Origin: Fimbriimonadaceae bacterium
Lineage (GTDB): Bacteria; Armatimonadota; Fimbriimonadia; Fimbriimonadales; Fimbriimonadaceae
Direction: 5' to 3'
Assembly (NCBI GenBank): GCA_019694835.1
Contig: JAIBBE010000214.1
Span: 56,650 to 120,649 of the forward strand
DNA: 64,000 nt
Shown here: piece by piece, positions 43,951 through 52,496 of the stretch
How the letters are laid out: each line of letters opens with the position of its first letter
Position numbering within the stretch: position 1 is the stretch's first letter
Notes under the pieces: model-generated
What the model saw: only the letters and a program-made list of their open reading frames with translations
The model's database searches: none
Told to the model about the DNA's origin: nothing
Translations under genes and position numbers: made by a program

Positions 43951-44896
43951 TCAGGTGCTTCTCCAACCAAGCCGCGAACTCCTGCGCCGGCTCCACGACA
44001 CATGACGAACTCGCGACCACGATCTGCTTGTTGCCCAGGTCGTTTCGTTCGCGCAGTTTGACCCAGTCTTTCGAGGTCACGACGAGCGGCCGGGCCTCAC
44101 CGAGTCCGGCCAAGAGGTTACCAGCCGTGAGGGGGTCATGATCGGGCAGGAACTTGGCTTTGCCGATCGTGAATCCGGCTCCTTCGAGTGCCCGCATGAA
44201 CCCCATCGGCTGCCCGATCGCGCAGAGGAGGTCGACCTCTTGTACCGCTGGCGTCCCGCCGGCCTCTCCGAGTCTCAACGTCCGAACAACCTCAAACTCA
44301 CTCGGCAACACAAGTGTCGCCCGCCGCCGACCCGCAGAACGCATCTCGCGATAAGGCCCGGCCGGGAGGCACATGCGGTTGCGTCGGTCCTGATCGATGG
44401 TCAGGCTGATGTCCTTGTAAAGTGGCAAATGCTGAAACCCGTCGTCCATCAGGAGCACGGCGTTCGGAAAGTGCTGCTCCGCCAGTTGGGCGGCGAGGAC
44501 GCGGCGACGACCGACGATCAGCGGAGGACAGTCGGCGATTTCCTCGCGAAACAGTGCCGCCTCATCCCCCCATTCGGCTGCCGACAAACGCCCCTCGGGT
44601 GCGATTTCAGCGGCGGCAGAGTGCGGGCTTCCGTAGCCGCTGCACGAGATCACCACTTCCCTTCCCAGCCGTCGCAGAACCTCCACGAGGTGCATGGTGA
44701 GGGGCGTCTTGCCGGTGCCGCCGACGGTTAGGTTGCCGACGCAGATGACCGGAATCGAGGCCCGATAGGGCTTCTTAAGGCCGAGTTGGTAGGTCGCGAG
44801 ATAGGCCGTCCACCCGAGTGCATAGAGTGCGGACAGCGGGGACAGCATCAAATGGGCAGCCGGAGGCTGGTTCTCCCACGACTGGCCCCAATTCAT
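43919..44896 (-). CDS. lpxK: Tetraacyldisaccharide 4'-kinase LpxK
   Basis: 325 residues; phosphorylates the lipid A disaccharide. The P-loop GNLTVGGTGKT at about residues 54-64, DGFQHL at 152-157 and the N-terminal membrane segment LSPLSALYALGWTAYLATYQ are intact. Residues 212-219 (AGGTPAVQ) are encoded by a 22-base palindromic-repeat word (44241-44262) found again near 48027, an in-frame insertion in a surface loop. Overlaps the acyltransferase by 32 bases; follows purQ by two. Confidence 0.94.
   Translation of the reverse strand: MNWGQSWENQPPAAHLMLSPLSALYALGWTAYLATYQLGLKKPYRASIPVICVGNLTVGGTGKTPLTMHLVEVLRRLGREVVISCSGYGSPHSAAAEIAPEGRLSAAEWGDEAALFREEIADCPPLIVGRRRVLAAQLAEQHFPNAVLLMDDGFQHLPLYKDISLTIDQDRRNRMCLPAGPYREMRSAGRRRATLVLPSEFEVVRTLRLGEAGGTPAVQEVDLLCAIGQPMGFMRALEGAGFTIGKAKFLPDHDPLTAGNLLAGLGEARPLVVTSKDWVKLRERNDLGNKQIVVASSSCVVEPAQEFAAWLEKHLNEADAARNRK
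44241..44263. repeat. Repeat word TGTACCGCTGGCGTCCCGCC inside lpxK
   Basis: 23 bases identical to 48027-48049. Encodes AGGTPAVQ in the lpxK frame on the minus strand. Confidence 0.85.
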
Positions 44897-44898
44897 GC

Positions 44899-45594
44899 TC
44901 AGCGTGCGCTCGGCGACATGACCGCGCGCAAGGCACCGAGGATCAGCATGCCGTCTTGCGAGCCGAGCAGGGCCTTGGTCGCCCGCTCTGGGTGGGGCAT
45001 CAGGCCGAGGACGTTGCCCGCCTCATTGACGACTCCCGCGATGTCGGCAGTCGCCCCGTTGGGGTTGGCTGCCTCGCCGCGCGAGCCGTCTGGATTCACA
45101 TAGCGGAGCGCGACTCGGCCCTCACTCTCAAGTGCCCGCAGCGTGTCGTCGTCGCAGATATAGCGCCCCTCGCCGTGGGCGATGGGTATTTCGAGAATTC
45201 GGTCGACGCCACGCGTCCACAGGCTGTCTTTGGCTTCGGCGCGAAGATAGACATTGCGGCACACAAACTTCTCGGAGGCGTTTAGAAGCAACGCACCGGG
45301 TAGCAGGCCCGCTTCACAAAGCACCTGGAAACCGTTGCAGACACCGATAACCGGCATTCCCCGCTCGGCTTCGACTCGAACTGCATCCAGAATCGGCGCG
45401 CGCGAAGCGATGGCTCCACAGCGCAGGTAGTCCCCGTACGAGAACCCGCCGGGAAGGAAGACTGCATCAAACCCCTGGAGTGACGTCTCCTCGTACCACA
45501 CGTAGTCAGCGCGAACCCCCACGTCGTCGCGAAGAGCGAAGAGGGCGTCTTGATCGCAGTTCGAGCCCGGAAACCGAAGGACCGCAACCCTCAT
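44899..45594 (-). CDS. purQ: Phosphoribosylformylglycinamidine synthase, glutaminase subunit
   Basis: 231 residues. Class I glutamine amidotransferase with nucleophile Cys86 (GVCNGFQ), His201 and Glu203 (PHPERA). Delivers ammonia for the fourth step of purine synthesis and works with PurS and the synthetase PurL. Start overlaps purS by four bases. No purL is in the window. Confidence 0.97.
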   Translation of the reverse strand: MRVAVLRFPGSNCDQDALFALRDDVGVRADYVWYEETSLQGFDAVFLPGGFSYGDYLRCGAIASRAPILDAVRVEAERGMPVIGVCNGFQVLCEAGLLPGALLLNASEKFVCRNVYLRAEAKDSLWTRGVDRILEIPIAHGEGRYICDDDTLRALESEGRVALRYVNPDGSRGEAANPNGATADIAGVVNEAGNVLGLMPHPERATKALLGSQDGMLILGALRAVMSPSAR

Positions 45595-45824
45595 CCGACG
45601 ACCTCATAGCGGTAGTCCTCGATCACCGGGTTCGAAAGGAGCTTCTCGCACATCTCCTTGATCCGCGCGTCGTCAACCTGCTCGACCTGGAGCACAATCT
45701 CCTTCCCGATCCGCGCATCGGTGACCTCGCCGTAGCCGAGTTTGGTCAGCGAAGCGGCAACCGTGCGACCGGCGGAATCGAGGAGCGACGGCTTCAGCGT
45801 CACGTGTACGCGAACGGTGGGCAT
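45591..45824 (-). CDS. purS: Phosphoribosylformylglycinamidine synthase subunit PurS
   Basis: 77 residues from the ATG at 45824. Small dimeric bridge between PurQ and PurL; the family pattern VRVHVTLKPSLLDSAGRTVA and GKEIVLQVEQ is clear. An upstream extension to 45923 is open but not PurS-like. First gene of the six-gene run leading into lpxK and the glycosyltransferases. Confidence 0.93.
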   Translation of the reverse strand: MPTVRVHVTLKPSLLDSAGRTVAASLTKLGYGEVTDARIGKEIVLQVEQVDDARIKEMCEKLLSNPVIEDYRYEVVG

Positions 45825-45937
45825 GGCTCTATTGTGACACCTGCGACTCCTCCTCACTCCCGTGAGGAGGACCTTCACCGCGAGGCACGAGCGCGTGAAG
45901 AGGAGGAGTAATATTTCGGGCAATTGACGAGTTCTTG

Positions 45938-46017
45938 CGGGTCCGCCTCTTCTCCTCCGCCGCGAACGCCTGTGGAAAATTTGCCAACAAGAGGGCGAAG
46001 GAGAGGGGAGCCGGAGG
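45938..46017. repeat. Diverged half-unit of the 204-bp family
   Basis: TCTCCTCCGCC, about 35 bases including cgcctgtggaaaatttgcc, then GGGCGAAGGAGAGGGG. Between purS and the DUF899 gene. Confidence 0.7.
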
Positions 46018-46029
46018 TAAAGTCCGTCT

Positions 46030-46608
46030 ATGACACCTGTGACGGATCCGACTCAAGAAATCGAAGCCCTGACCCGCCAGATCATGGAGCTGAAGGAGAA
46101 GCTCAAAGAGGCGCAGCGCAATTTTCCACGCGAGGAAATCCGGGACTACTCCTTCCAGAACTGGGATGGCGGAACGACATCGCTATCGGAGCTTTTCGGT
46201 GACCGTACCGACCTGCTCGTCGTGCACAACATGGGCAAGGGTTGCGTGTATTGCACGCTTTGGGCTGATGGTCTCAATGGCCTTATCAGGCCGCTTGAGG
46301 ATCGGGCGGCGTTTGTGGTGGTTTCGCCGAATGATCCGGCGACGCAGAAGCAGTTCGCGGCGTCGCGGGGTTGGAAGTTCCGCATGGTGAGCAGCGAAGG
46401 TGACACGTTTACGGGCGATATGGGATTCTGGAACGAGTCGGACGGCTATTGGCCAGGCGTTTCGGCGTTTACGAAGACACCGGATGGCAAGATCTACCGG
46501 ACCGGTAAGTCCTTCTTCGGCCCCGGCGACGACTTCTGTGCGGCGTGGCCGTTGTTCGATCTGCTTGCGGATGGCGTGAATGACTGGGAACCGAAGTACG
46601 AGTATTAA
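46030..46608 (+). CDS. DUF899 thioredoxin-like protein
   Basis: 192 residues. After an N-terminal coiled helix (EIEALTRQIMELKEKLKEAQ) comes the DUF899 thioredoxin-type core: DLLVVHNMGKGCVYCTLWAD with CVYC, then FVVVSPNDPATQKQFAASRG. The two cysteines are spaced CxxC. Possibly a peroxiredoxin-like reductase; activity not known. Usual length for the family. Confidence 0.9.
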   Translation: MTPVTDPTQEIEALTRQIMELKEKLKEAQRNFPREEIRDYSFQNWDGGTTSLSELFGDRTDLLVVHNMGKGCVYCTLWADGLNGLIRPLEDRAAFVVVSPNDPATQKQFAASRGWKFRMVSSEGDTFTGDMGFWNESDGYWPGVSAFTKTPDGKIYRTGKSFFGPGDDFCAAWPLFDLLADGVNDWEPKYEY

Positions 46609-46615
46609 TGTGGCC

Positions 46616-46702
46616 GGGAACGTCGGCACGAACCATCCGACGGCTACCAAGACCAATGACTAAAGGGTGGGTAGGCGTCGGATGGTTCGTGCCGACGTTC
46701 CC
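46616..46702. repeat. Perfect 27-bp inverted repeat between convergent genes
   Basis: Arms 46616-46642 and 46676-46702 are exact complements with a 33-base loop. It lies 8 bases after the DUF899 stop and 11 bases before the GH26 stop. Too long for an ordinary terminator; another, unrelated long perfect pair lies at 63897-63976. Confidence 0.9.
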
Positions 46703-46712
46703 GTCAAGCCAC

Positions 46713-48176
46713 TCACTGCGTTAACGAAACATAAATCGTCCGCGCGGTAATCAGCCGACCTCTTGCATCATAGGCTTCGAACGTCAGCTTATGATCGCCA
46801 ACTCCAAGGTCGCTGGGGTCGATTTCGCTTTCCCAGAACGTCTTCTTGTTCACGACGTTAACGACTTTCCCATCGACCAACGCACGAACGAATGATCGTT
46901 CGTTGCCAGCCGGGAGCCAGGCGCTGACGAGGACGCGGCCTTTGATAATTGCACCATCGTTGAGTGGTAAGCGACCAGTTTCCTTTGCCTTCTCTTCGGC
47001 TGACTTGGGTGGTTTGGGGCGGGCGATGTCGGTTTTGCCGAGATAGTAGTTGGAGGATATCGCGTTCTGGTAGGCGGCGAGAACTCGCTTATCCCCGGTC
47101 ACGGTGTAGTTGTTATTTTGCCGGTGCGACACGAGCAGGTTGTTGCTGTTGAAGTAATTGACCGCTTTGACGCGAGGGTACTTTGTCGGCAACGCCGAAT
47201 ATAGTTCACGAATATTGCTGATCGCGAAGTCGATGACGGGGCGGTTTTCGAGGGCAGAGTAATGGGTGGTCGCGTACTCGCCGATCATGATCGGTTTGCG
47301 CTTGGAATACTTGCGATAAATGTCGTCGAGCATCTCCGTGGGCTCCACATGATGCGCGGGCATATCAGGGTCTTGGTTGAAGTACGTCACGTTGTACATA
47401 TTCACCCCAACCCAATCCACCCACTCATCGCCCGGGTAATAGTCATCAATGTTGCCGCGCGGTGTCGTGTAAGGGCACCACACCATCGCGACATTCTCGG
47501 CTCGGTCACGCATCGTCTCGGCGACGAGTCTCCACTTCTCCTTGTAGAGCGCTGGATTGCCATTGTAGTTGGTCCAATCGCCGTTCATCTCGCTGGCAAA
47601 TCGCAGGAAGATTGGAACTCCGGCTTGGGCAAGGTCATCGGCTAACTGCTGAAGATACGCGTCATCCTGCACCTTCCCTAACCCGTCATTCGGTTCCAAG
47701 GCAATGTGAACAAGTTTGCCTCGATTCGCCAGCGTGTTCACCCAGTCCTTGGGCAGTTTTCGGCCATAGCCGAGATAGAAGAAGTACATCGCGTGCTCCT
47801 TCCCTACCAGCCCCTCGAATTCCTCGGGAAGCTTGCGCTTATTGCCCGACGAATCAACCATCACTTTGGTGAGTTTCGGATCGAGTTCGATGTACGCGCC
47901 GAGATAACAGCCGACCGCGGGTTCGAACTTGGCAAGGCCGGTCTTCGGAGGCTTGGGCGGTGGCTTCGGGGCAGCGGTATAGAACAGCTTAAGCTCAATA
48001 CGGCTGGCAACCTGCCGGTTTCCCCCTGTACCGCTGGCGTCCCGCCGGCTCCCCTCCGACTCGAACCAGGTTGACGGTAGGACCAGGGGAGACCGGCGGG
48101 ACGCCGGCGGTACAGGGCTAGCGTGCGACGCGACGGCGCAGAGCACCAGAAGGAGTCCCAGAAGTGCCCGTCGCAT
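46713..48176 (-). CDS. Secreted GH26-like glycoside hydrolase
   Basis: 487 residues from the ATG at 48176 (an ATG at 48218 is in frame but has no signal). Signal peptide about 1-18. Residues 20-51 are encoded by a palindromic repeat (48024-48117) and look like filler. The catalytic barrel has FLRFASEMNGDWTNY with the acid/base Glu and KPIMIGEYATTHY with the nucleophile Glu, as in GH26 endo-mannanases. A C-terminal Ig-like beta segment (GAIIKGRVLVSAWLPAGNE) follows. Probably acts on mannans outside the cytoplasm; exact substrate unproven. Divergent from sucD. Confidence 0.9.
   Translation of the reverse strand: MRRALLGLLLVLCAVASHASPVPPASRRSPLVLPSTWFESEGSRRDASGTGGNRQVASRIELKLFYTAAPKPPPKPPKTGLAKFEPAVGCYLGAYIELDPKLTKVMVDSSGNKRKLPEEFEGLVGKEHAMYFFYLGYGRKLPKDWVNTLANRGKLVHIALEPNDGLGKVQDDAYLQQLADDLAQAGVPIFLRFASEMNGDWTNYNGNPALYKEKWRLVAETMRDRAENVAMVWCPYTTPRGNIDDYYPGDEWVDWVGVNMYNVTYFNQDPDMPAHHVEPTEMLDDIYRKYSKRKPIMIGEYATTHYSALENRPVIDFAISNIRELYSALPTKYPRVKAVNYFNSNNLLVSHRQNNNYTVTGDKRVLAAYQNAISSNYYLGKTDIARPKPPKSAEEKAKETGRLPLNDGAIIKGRVLVSAWLPAGNERSFVRALVDGKVVNVVNKKTFWESEIDPSDLGVGDHKLTFEAYDARGRLITARTIYVSLTQ
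48024..48117. repeat. Palindromic element inside the GH26 N-terminus
   Basis: Arms 48024-48050 and 48091-48117 (27 bases, two mismatches), 40-base loop. The left arm contains the same 23-base word as lpxK. Coding frame passes through both arms. Confidence 0.85.
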
Positions 48177-48230
48177 CGACTCAGCGTACCCGGCGGACGC
48201 GGTATCCTCTAGGCTCATTGGAGGCACTGG

Positions 48231-49115
48231 TTGGCAATTCTCGTCGATAAAAATACGAAGGTCGTGGTGGCTGGTATGACGGGCCGTGAGGGCTCGTTCC
48301 ACACCCAGCAGATGATCGAATATGGGACGCAGGTCGTGGCGGGAGTCACGCCCGGCAAGGGCGGCCAGGAACTTCACGGCGTGCCGATCTTCGACACGAT
48401 GCAGGAGGCGGCCTGGGCAGGGGCCAATGCGGCGCTCATCTTCGTACCCGCTCCCTTCGCGGCAGATTCCGTCATCGAAGCCGAGGAAGCCGGAATTCCC
48501 TTCATCTGCCTCATCACCGAGGGCCTGCCGATTCTGGATAGCCTTAAAACGGTCAATCGACTGGCCGCCCAGGGCCACTCCAGGCTGCTCGGCGGCAACT
48601 GCGCGGGAATCATCACGCCCGGCCAATGCAAGATGGGAATCATGCCGGGGCACATCTTCGCGCCGGGCCCGATCGGCTTGGTCAGCCGCAGCGGAACCTT
48701 GACCTATGAAGTCGTCTGGGAGCTGACCCGCGCGGGACTCGGGCAGAGCACCTGCGTCGGAATCGGCGGCGATCCGCTGCCCGGAACGCGCTTCAAGGAA
48801 GTTCTAGAGATGTTCGAGAATGACCCTGAGACCACGGCAGTCGTCATGATCGGCGAGATTGGCGGTTCGGACGAGGAAGAGGGCGCGGCATACATCAAAC
48901 ACATGACCAAGCCCGTCGTCTCGTTCATCAGCGGTCGCACGGCCCCTCCCGGCAAGCGCATGGGCCACGCCGGTGCGATCATCTCGGGTGGAAAGGGTAC
49001 ACCGGAGTCGAAGGTCTCAGCGCTGCTCGAAGCGGGGGCCGCTGTTGCCGACAAGACGCATGAGATTCCGGGCCTGGTGAAGTCTGCGCTGGAAAAGGTC
49101 TCGGTAACCGCTTAG
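48231..49115 (+). CDS. sucD: Succinate-CoA ligase, alpha subunit
   Basis: 294 residues from a TTG (48231) preceded by GGAGG. Contains the CoA-binding N-terminal Rossmann part ([20 protein letters not shown]) and the phosphorylated His246 in [10 protein letters not shown], plus [12 protein letters not shown]. Converts succinyl-CoA and succinate in the citric acid cycle. The usual beta-subunit gene sucC is not adjacent, which is unusual; the TTG start is also rare. Stop overlaps the convergent HlyD-like gene by four bases. Confidence 0.96.
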   Translation: MAILVDKNTKVVVAGMTGREGSFHTQQMIEYGTQVVAGVTPGKGGQELHGVPIFDTMQEAAWAGANAALIFVPAPFAADSVIEAEEAGIPFICLITEGLPILDSLKTVNRLAAQGHSRLLGGNCAGIITPGQCKMGIMPGHIFAPGPIGLVSRSGTLTYEVVWELTRAGLGQSTCVGIGGDPLPGTRFKEVLEMFENDPETTAVVMIGEIGGSDEEEGAAYIKHMTKPVVSFISGRTAPPGKRMGHAGAIISGGKGTPESKVSALLEAGAAVADKTHEIPGLVKSALEKVSVTA

Positions 49116-50398
49116 TCCTTCTTCAGAGTCACAACCACGGCCGAACCTGCCCATCGGGCCGGTTCGGCCGAAATGTTCTTGGGCCACGAGACTTTGATCT
49201 TCACCGGCACGAGCCCGGCTTGCTTGGCGGCTCCCTCTTGGCTGACGCTGCTCCAATGCGGCGCGGCGCCAATCGACTCAATCGTACCAACCAGCGTCAA
49301 TTCGCCGAGAGAAACCGAAACGGGACCACCCACACGCAGGTCCGAAGCGGCCTCAGGGCTAAAGCTGGCCTGAACCCAAAGCGCATCGCTGAGGAGGATG
49401 CGCAGAATTTCCTGGTTGGGGGCAACCTTCGTATCGGTCTGGGCAACTTGTCTCCAGACGACTCCGGTGCTCGGTGCCGCGAGCTTCTCACCGGCCTGAT
49501 CCTCGACGATTTCTTCGGGAACGAACGGCTTCAGCGGCTGATTCCCGATGGATCCGCTTGGGTTCTTGGTTCGCACAACCCGGCTGATCGTTCGCGGAGC
49601 TTGGCGAAGGCGGGCGACTTCTTGCTCGGCAGCCCTGATCTCGGCTTCCAGTTGTTTCTGCCGCGCGGAAGGCTCGGCGCGATCAGGCACGCTTGAGGTG
49701 GCGGCTGGCTGTTCGGCGCGGTTTCTTGCCTCAGCAAGCTCTTCTCTCGCCCGGGCCAGCTTTCTCTCGGCGCTACGCACCTCACTCTCTGCCCGTTCGT
49801 ACTCGCCCTGGGCGCGATCTACTTCCCTCTTTGCTACTGCACCTTCGGAATACAGATAGGTCGCTTTGTCGAGTGCCTTCTTCGCAGTTCCTGATACGGA
49901 CTCGGCGGCGCTCACCTCGGACTCAGCAGAACTCACGGCTTGCTGATAGCTTCCCAAATCGACCGGGGCACTCATTGCGGGTTCGGCTTGCGCTGAGGGG
50001 TTGGACATGCGGATCGATCTGAGTTCGGAGCGCAGGGACTCCAGACGCGCTTTCGCGGCCGCCAAACGATCCTCGATTCCGCGATTCGGCAAGACGATCG
50101 CACGAGAGAGGGTTCCGCTCAGCCCGAACGGGAGGGGCGCGGGTGCGGTGACTTGGGCTTCGCTGCTCACCGGCTCCAGCATCGCGATGGGCTCTCCGGC
50201 GCTGATCGGCGTGCCTATCGCTAACGGCTCGGTTCGGAGGACGCCAGCTTCAGGGGTACGTACGATCACGAGGGTGCCGTCGATCACTGCGGACGCCGAT
50301 TGAATGCGAGATTCTCGACCCAATCGTCCTACGGCGATCGCTCCACCAGCAAGGGTCACACCGAGCAAGGAGAGGGTTACAGCGCGGGACAACTTCAT
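49112..50398 (-). CDS. HlyD-like membrane fusion protein
   Basis: 428 residues. N-terminal membrane segment (about 5-28), a short lipoyl-like first half ([17 protein letters not shown]), then a long coiled coil from about residue 95 to 240 ([31 protein letters not shown]), then a second lipoyl half and beta barrel ([20 protein letters not shown]). Such adaptors join an inner membrane pump to an outer membrane pore. No pump gene is adjacent on this strand, so the partner is unknown. Confidence 0.86.
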   Translation of the reverse strand: MKLSRAVTLSLLGVTLAGGAIAVGRLGRESRIQSASAVIDGTLVIVRTPEAGVLRTEPLAIGTPISAGEPIAMLEPVSSEAQVTAPAPLPFGLSGTLSRAIVLPNRGIEDRLAAAKARLESLRSELRSIRMSNPSAQAEPAMSAPVDLGSYQQAVSSAESEVSAAESVSGTAKKALDKATYLYSEGAVAKREVDRAQGEYERAESEVRSAERKLARAREELAEARNRAEQPAATSSVPDRAEPSARQKQLEAEIRAAEQEVARLRQAPRTISRVVRTKNPSGSIGNQPLKPFVPEEIVEDQAGEKLAAPSTGVVWRQVAQTDTKVAPNQEILRILLSDALWVQASFSPEAASDLRVGGPVSVSLGELTLVGTIESIGAAPHWSSVSQEGAAKQAGLVPVKIKVSWPKNISAEPARWAGSAVVVTLKKD

Positions 50399-50479
50399 CT
50401 AGTCGGTCCTACGGGTTGAAAACAACGAGCGTTACGTGCGCCCCGGGACCAGAATGCTTGTACACTAACCTCAGACACC

Positions 50480-50938
50480 ATGCGCGCCGTCACTCAGCAC
50501 CGATACGAATTGCCCAAGACCTACCTCACCGAAGGGATGTCGGCGGAGGAAATTGGTCTGCTGCAGGAGATTGCCGAACTGAGGTCGTATGCGCCGGGCG
50601 ACAAGATCATTCGCCACCGCGACACCGATTCCGACCTCATGGTGCTGCTCAATGGCCGGGCGCAGATCGTGTCTCACATCGGCGATCCGCTGGCTGAAAT
50701 CGGTGAGGGACAGGTTTTTGGCGAAATCGCATTGATCGACCGGCGACCGCGAAGTGCGAATGTCGTCGCGATCAGTGACGCCGACGTCATCGTCATCCTT
50801 GGCGAACCCCTCCAATCCCTCATTGAGGCCCACCCGGCCCTGGGATGCAAGCTCATGACGAATCTGAGCCGGGTGATGTGCGAGCGGCTTCGGAAGCTGA
50901 ACAACCAGCTCGGGACGTTGCTTGCACTTGCTAACTGA
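50480..50938 (+). CDS. Cyclic-nucleotide-binding domain protein
   Basis: 152 residues. Single cNMP domain: YAPGDKIIRHRDTDSDLMVL, the phosphate cassette GEIALIDRRPRSANVVA, then ILGEPLQSLIEAHPALGC and a final helix (MTNLSRVMCERLRKLNNQLG). There is no helix-turn-helix, so it is not a Crp-type regulator but a stand-alone sensor that presumably binds a partner. The conserved Arg of the phosphate cassette is present. Confidence 0.92.
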   Translation: MRAVTQHRYELPKTYLTEGMSAEEIGLLQEIAELRSYAPGDKIIRHRDTDSDLMVLLNGRAQIVSHIGDPLAEIGEGQVFGEIALIDRRPRSANVVAISDADVIVILGEPLQSLIEAHPALGCKLMTNLSRVMCERLRKLNNQLGTLLALAN

Positions 50939-51067
50939 CGACTTTTCAAACACCGTCGACGATCCCTGGGCGCGCGTTGACGGCTGGGGTGCCTTTGAGA
51001 GTGACATCCGACGCGCGCGAGAGTTTTGCGGCTGTTCTGGAATTCTCGCGACAATCGCAAGTCCGCG

Positions 51068-51102
51068 CCCCCTCCCTGTCCCTCCCCCGAGACGGGGGAG
51101 GG
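51068..51102. repeat. C-rich/G-rich hairpin related to the 19909 element
   Basis: CCCTCCCCC-GAGAC-GGGGGAGGG preceded by CCCCCTCCCTGT as in the 19909 element. Solo stem without the long loop. Confidence 0.75.
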
Positions 51103-51169
51103 GACTCACTTGAACGACTGCCGCATCACGACAGACGGTCTCTTCTGGGATTTCCAAAGTTGTCGCACC

Positions 51170-51679
51170 TCATTTCTTCCACTTGGCGGGATCCCAGAAA
51201 TCGGCCGTTCGTTTAACAGAGGCGATCATCGTGTCCATGCCTTTGCGCAAGCTCTGCGGCGAAAAGTCGCGCGCGTCGACGGGGTTGTTGAGGTAGAAGC
51301 GCATCAATTTGGGGTGCCAGGAGTAACTCATCGGCATGATGGCGTCGTTTTCGGTCATGAGGCCTTGAAAGGCCTCTTTGGGCACCTTCGCGACATCGTC
51401 GGTGCTGCCGAGATTCATGACGAGCCAGGCAATCCGGCCGCTAGGACTGATTGAGGCGGTCATCGAGTACTTCCAGCCGTCATCCGAACTCCAGGCGACA
51501 TCGTACATGGGCGCTCCATCGGTGGACTTGGATTCCTTGACCTCGTAGCCCAAATTGGAAAGCGCTGTTCTCAAATCCTCGGGTTTCAGGGTTGTCTGGC
51601 TTCCGGTTTGGCCGGAATTGGCGACCGTGCTCGCGCCAACGAGGAGCAGTGCCATCGAAGTGGTGACAAATCGTCTCAT
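51170..51679 (-). CDS. Secreted YbjN-like protein
   Basis: 169 residues with a signal peptide (MRRFVTTSMALLLVGASTVA). The rest looks like a YbjN or type III chaperone-like fold: LRTALSNLGYEVKE, then DVAWSSDDGWKYSMTASIS, SGRIAWLVMNLG and MRFYLNNPVDARDFSPQSLR. That fold assignment rests on pattern only. An exported version is uncommon. Confidence 0.75.
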   Translation of the reverse strand: MRRFVTTSMALLLVGASTVANSGQTGSQTTLKPEDLRTALSNLGYEVKESKSTDGAPMYDVAWSSDDGWKYSMTASISPSGRIAWLVMNLGSTDDVAKVPKEAFQGLMTENDAIMPMSYSWHPKLMRFYLNNPVDARDFSPQSLRKGMDTMIASVKRTADFWDPAKWKK

Positions 51680-51895
51680 GAATTTCCCTCCTGCAAGATT
51701 GCGTCAACCACCATTATGGGCGTCGCGGGCCGATTTCTTGGATTTAGTGGGGAAAACTGTGTCTATTATTCCTGAGACACCTAGCAAGAATGTCAGTAAG
51801 AAATGGCCGTTTACTTATACTTATGCGCAGATGCTTGCCAGTTATTCACCGGCTTGTGTGGAAAATTGCCATTTTGCCGGGTTCGGGTGTTGCTT

Positions 51896-51922
51896 TTGAG
51901 GGGGGTAGATCGTTGTTATAAT
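51896..51922 (+). promoter_or_regulatory. Promoter of the small RNA
   Basis: A perfect TATAAT at 51917-51922 with TTGAGG 15 bases upstream (a slightly short spacer). Confidence 0.6.
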
Positions 51923-51928
51923 AGATGG

Positions 51929-52039
51929 TACCAAGAACCTAGACTCTCGACAGCGGTTCGACCGTGGCAGAAGAGAAGGGCTTGGAAAGAACTAGCGGGA
52001 ACGTGCTTTGCTCTCCTTTCAGCGTTCCCGCGTTTTTTT
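51929..52039 (+). ncRNA. Candidate small RNA with own promoter and terminator
   Basis: About 110 nucleotides. The 5' part folds as CCAAG...CTTGG enclosing CTCT...AGAG and an apical CGGT-TCG-ACCG. A separate 3' hairpin (51995-52003 with 52023-52031) is followed by seven T's, a strong intrinsic terminator, and its loop contains CTCTCCTTTC, which could pair with ribosome binding sites. No reading frame of note. It does not match 6S, tmRNA, SRP RNA or RNase P as I know them. The rest of 51680-52097 is AT-richer leader sequence with no gene. Confidence 0.65.
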
Positions 52040-52097
52040 GCCTGAAAGCAGCGTCTAGAGGCTGTCTAACCCGAATCAGGCGTTCCCGGCAAAAGAA

Positions 52098-52286
52098 TCA
52101 GGGCAAACTTCGTCCGCCGCCACCGAGCGATTTTCGGGCGACGATTCCGTAGACGATCAGACCAATGGCAGCAACGACGGCCAATGGCCAAAGCCAGCCG
52201 ATGATCGCGCGGATCAAATTGACGACGATGAGCAGGGCGATCACGCCGCCGAGGAGATAGAAGCCAAGTTTCGCGGGGTTCGACAT
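52098..52286 (-). CDS. Small two-segment membrane protein
   Basis: 62 residues from the ATG at 52286 with AAGGAG five bases ahead. Two adjoining hydrophobic segments (about 7-25 and 30-52) followed by a basic, Gly-rich tail. Not tied to any family. Ends about 60 bases past the small RNA terminator on the opposite strand. Confidence 0.75.
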   Translation of the reverse strand: MSNPAKLGFYLLGGVIALLIVVNLIRAIIGWLWPLAVVAAIGLIVYGIVARKSLGGGGRSLP

Positions 52287-52496
52287 GGATAGCTCCTTAC
52301 CGGTTCTGAACTTCAGCATACACGCTTTTACGCGCTTTGGTCGGATGTGGAGAAATCAGTAGGACCTTTGCCGCCAACATTGCCCGGGTGGTCGCAACCG
52401 GAGCCCCGTGGTCAACGCTTGGACGTCAGGAATGGCTCTCACTCTGCCACTGGATCGTACGGCGGCAAACGGATTGGCGGACTACAATGAAGCACG

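Noticed and set aside
51940..51965. tRNA or tmRNA piece (GGTTCGACC)
   Set aside because: The T-loop-like word is the apical part of a short hairpin; no acceptor stem or CCA end.
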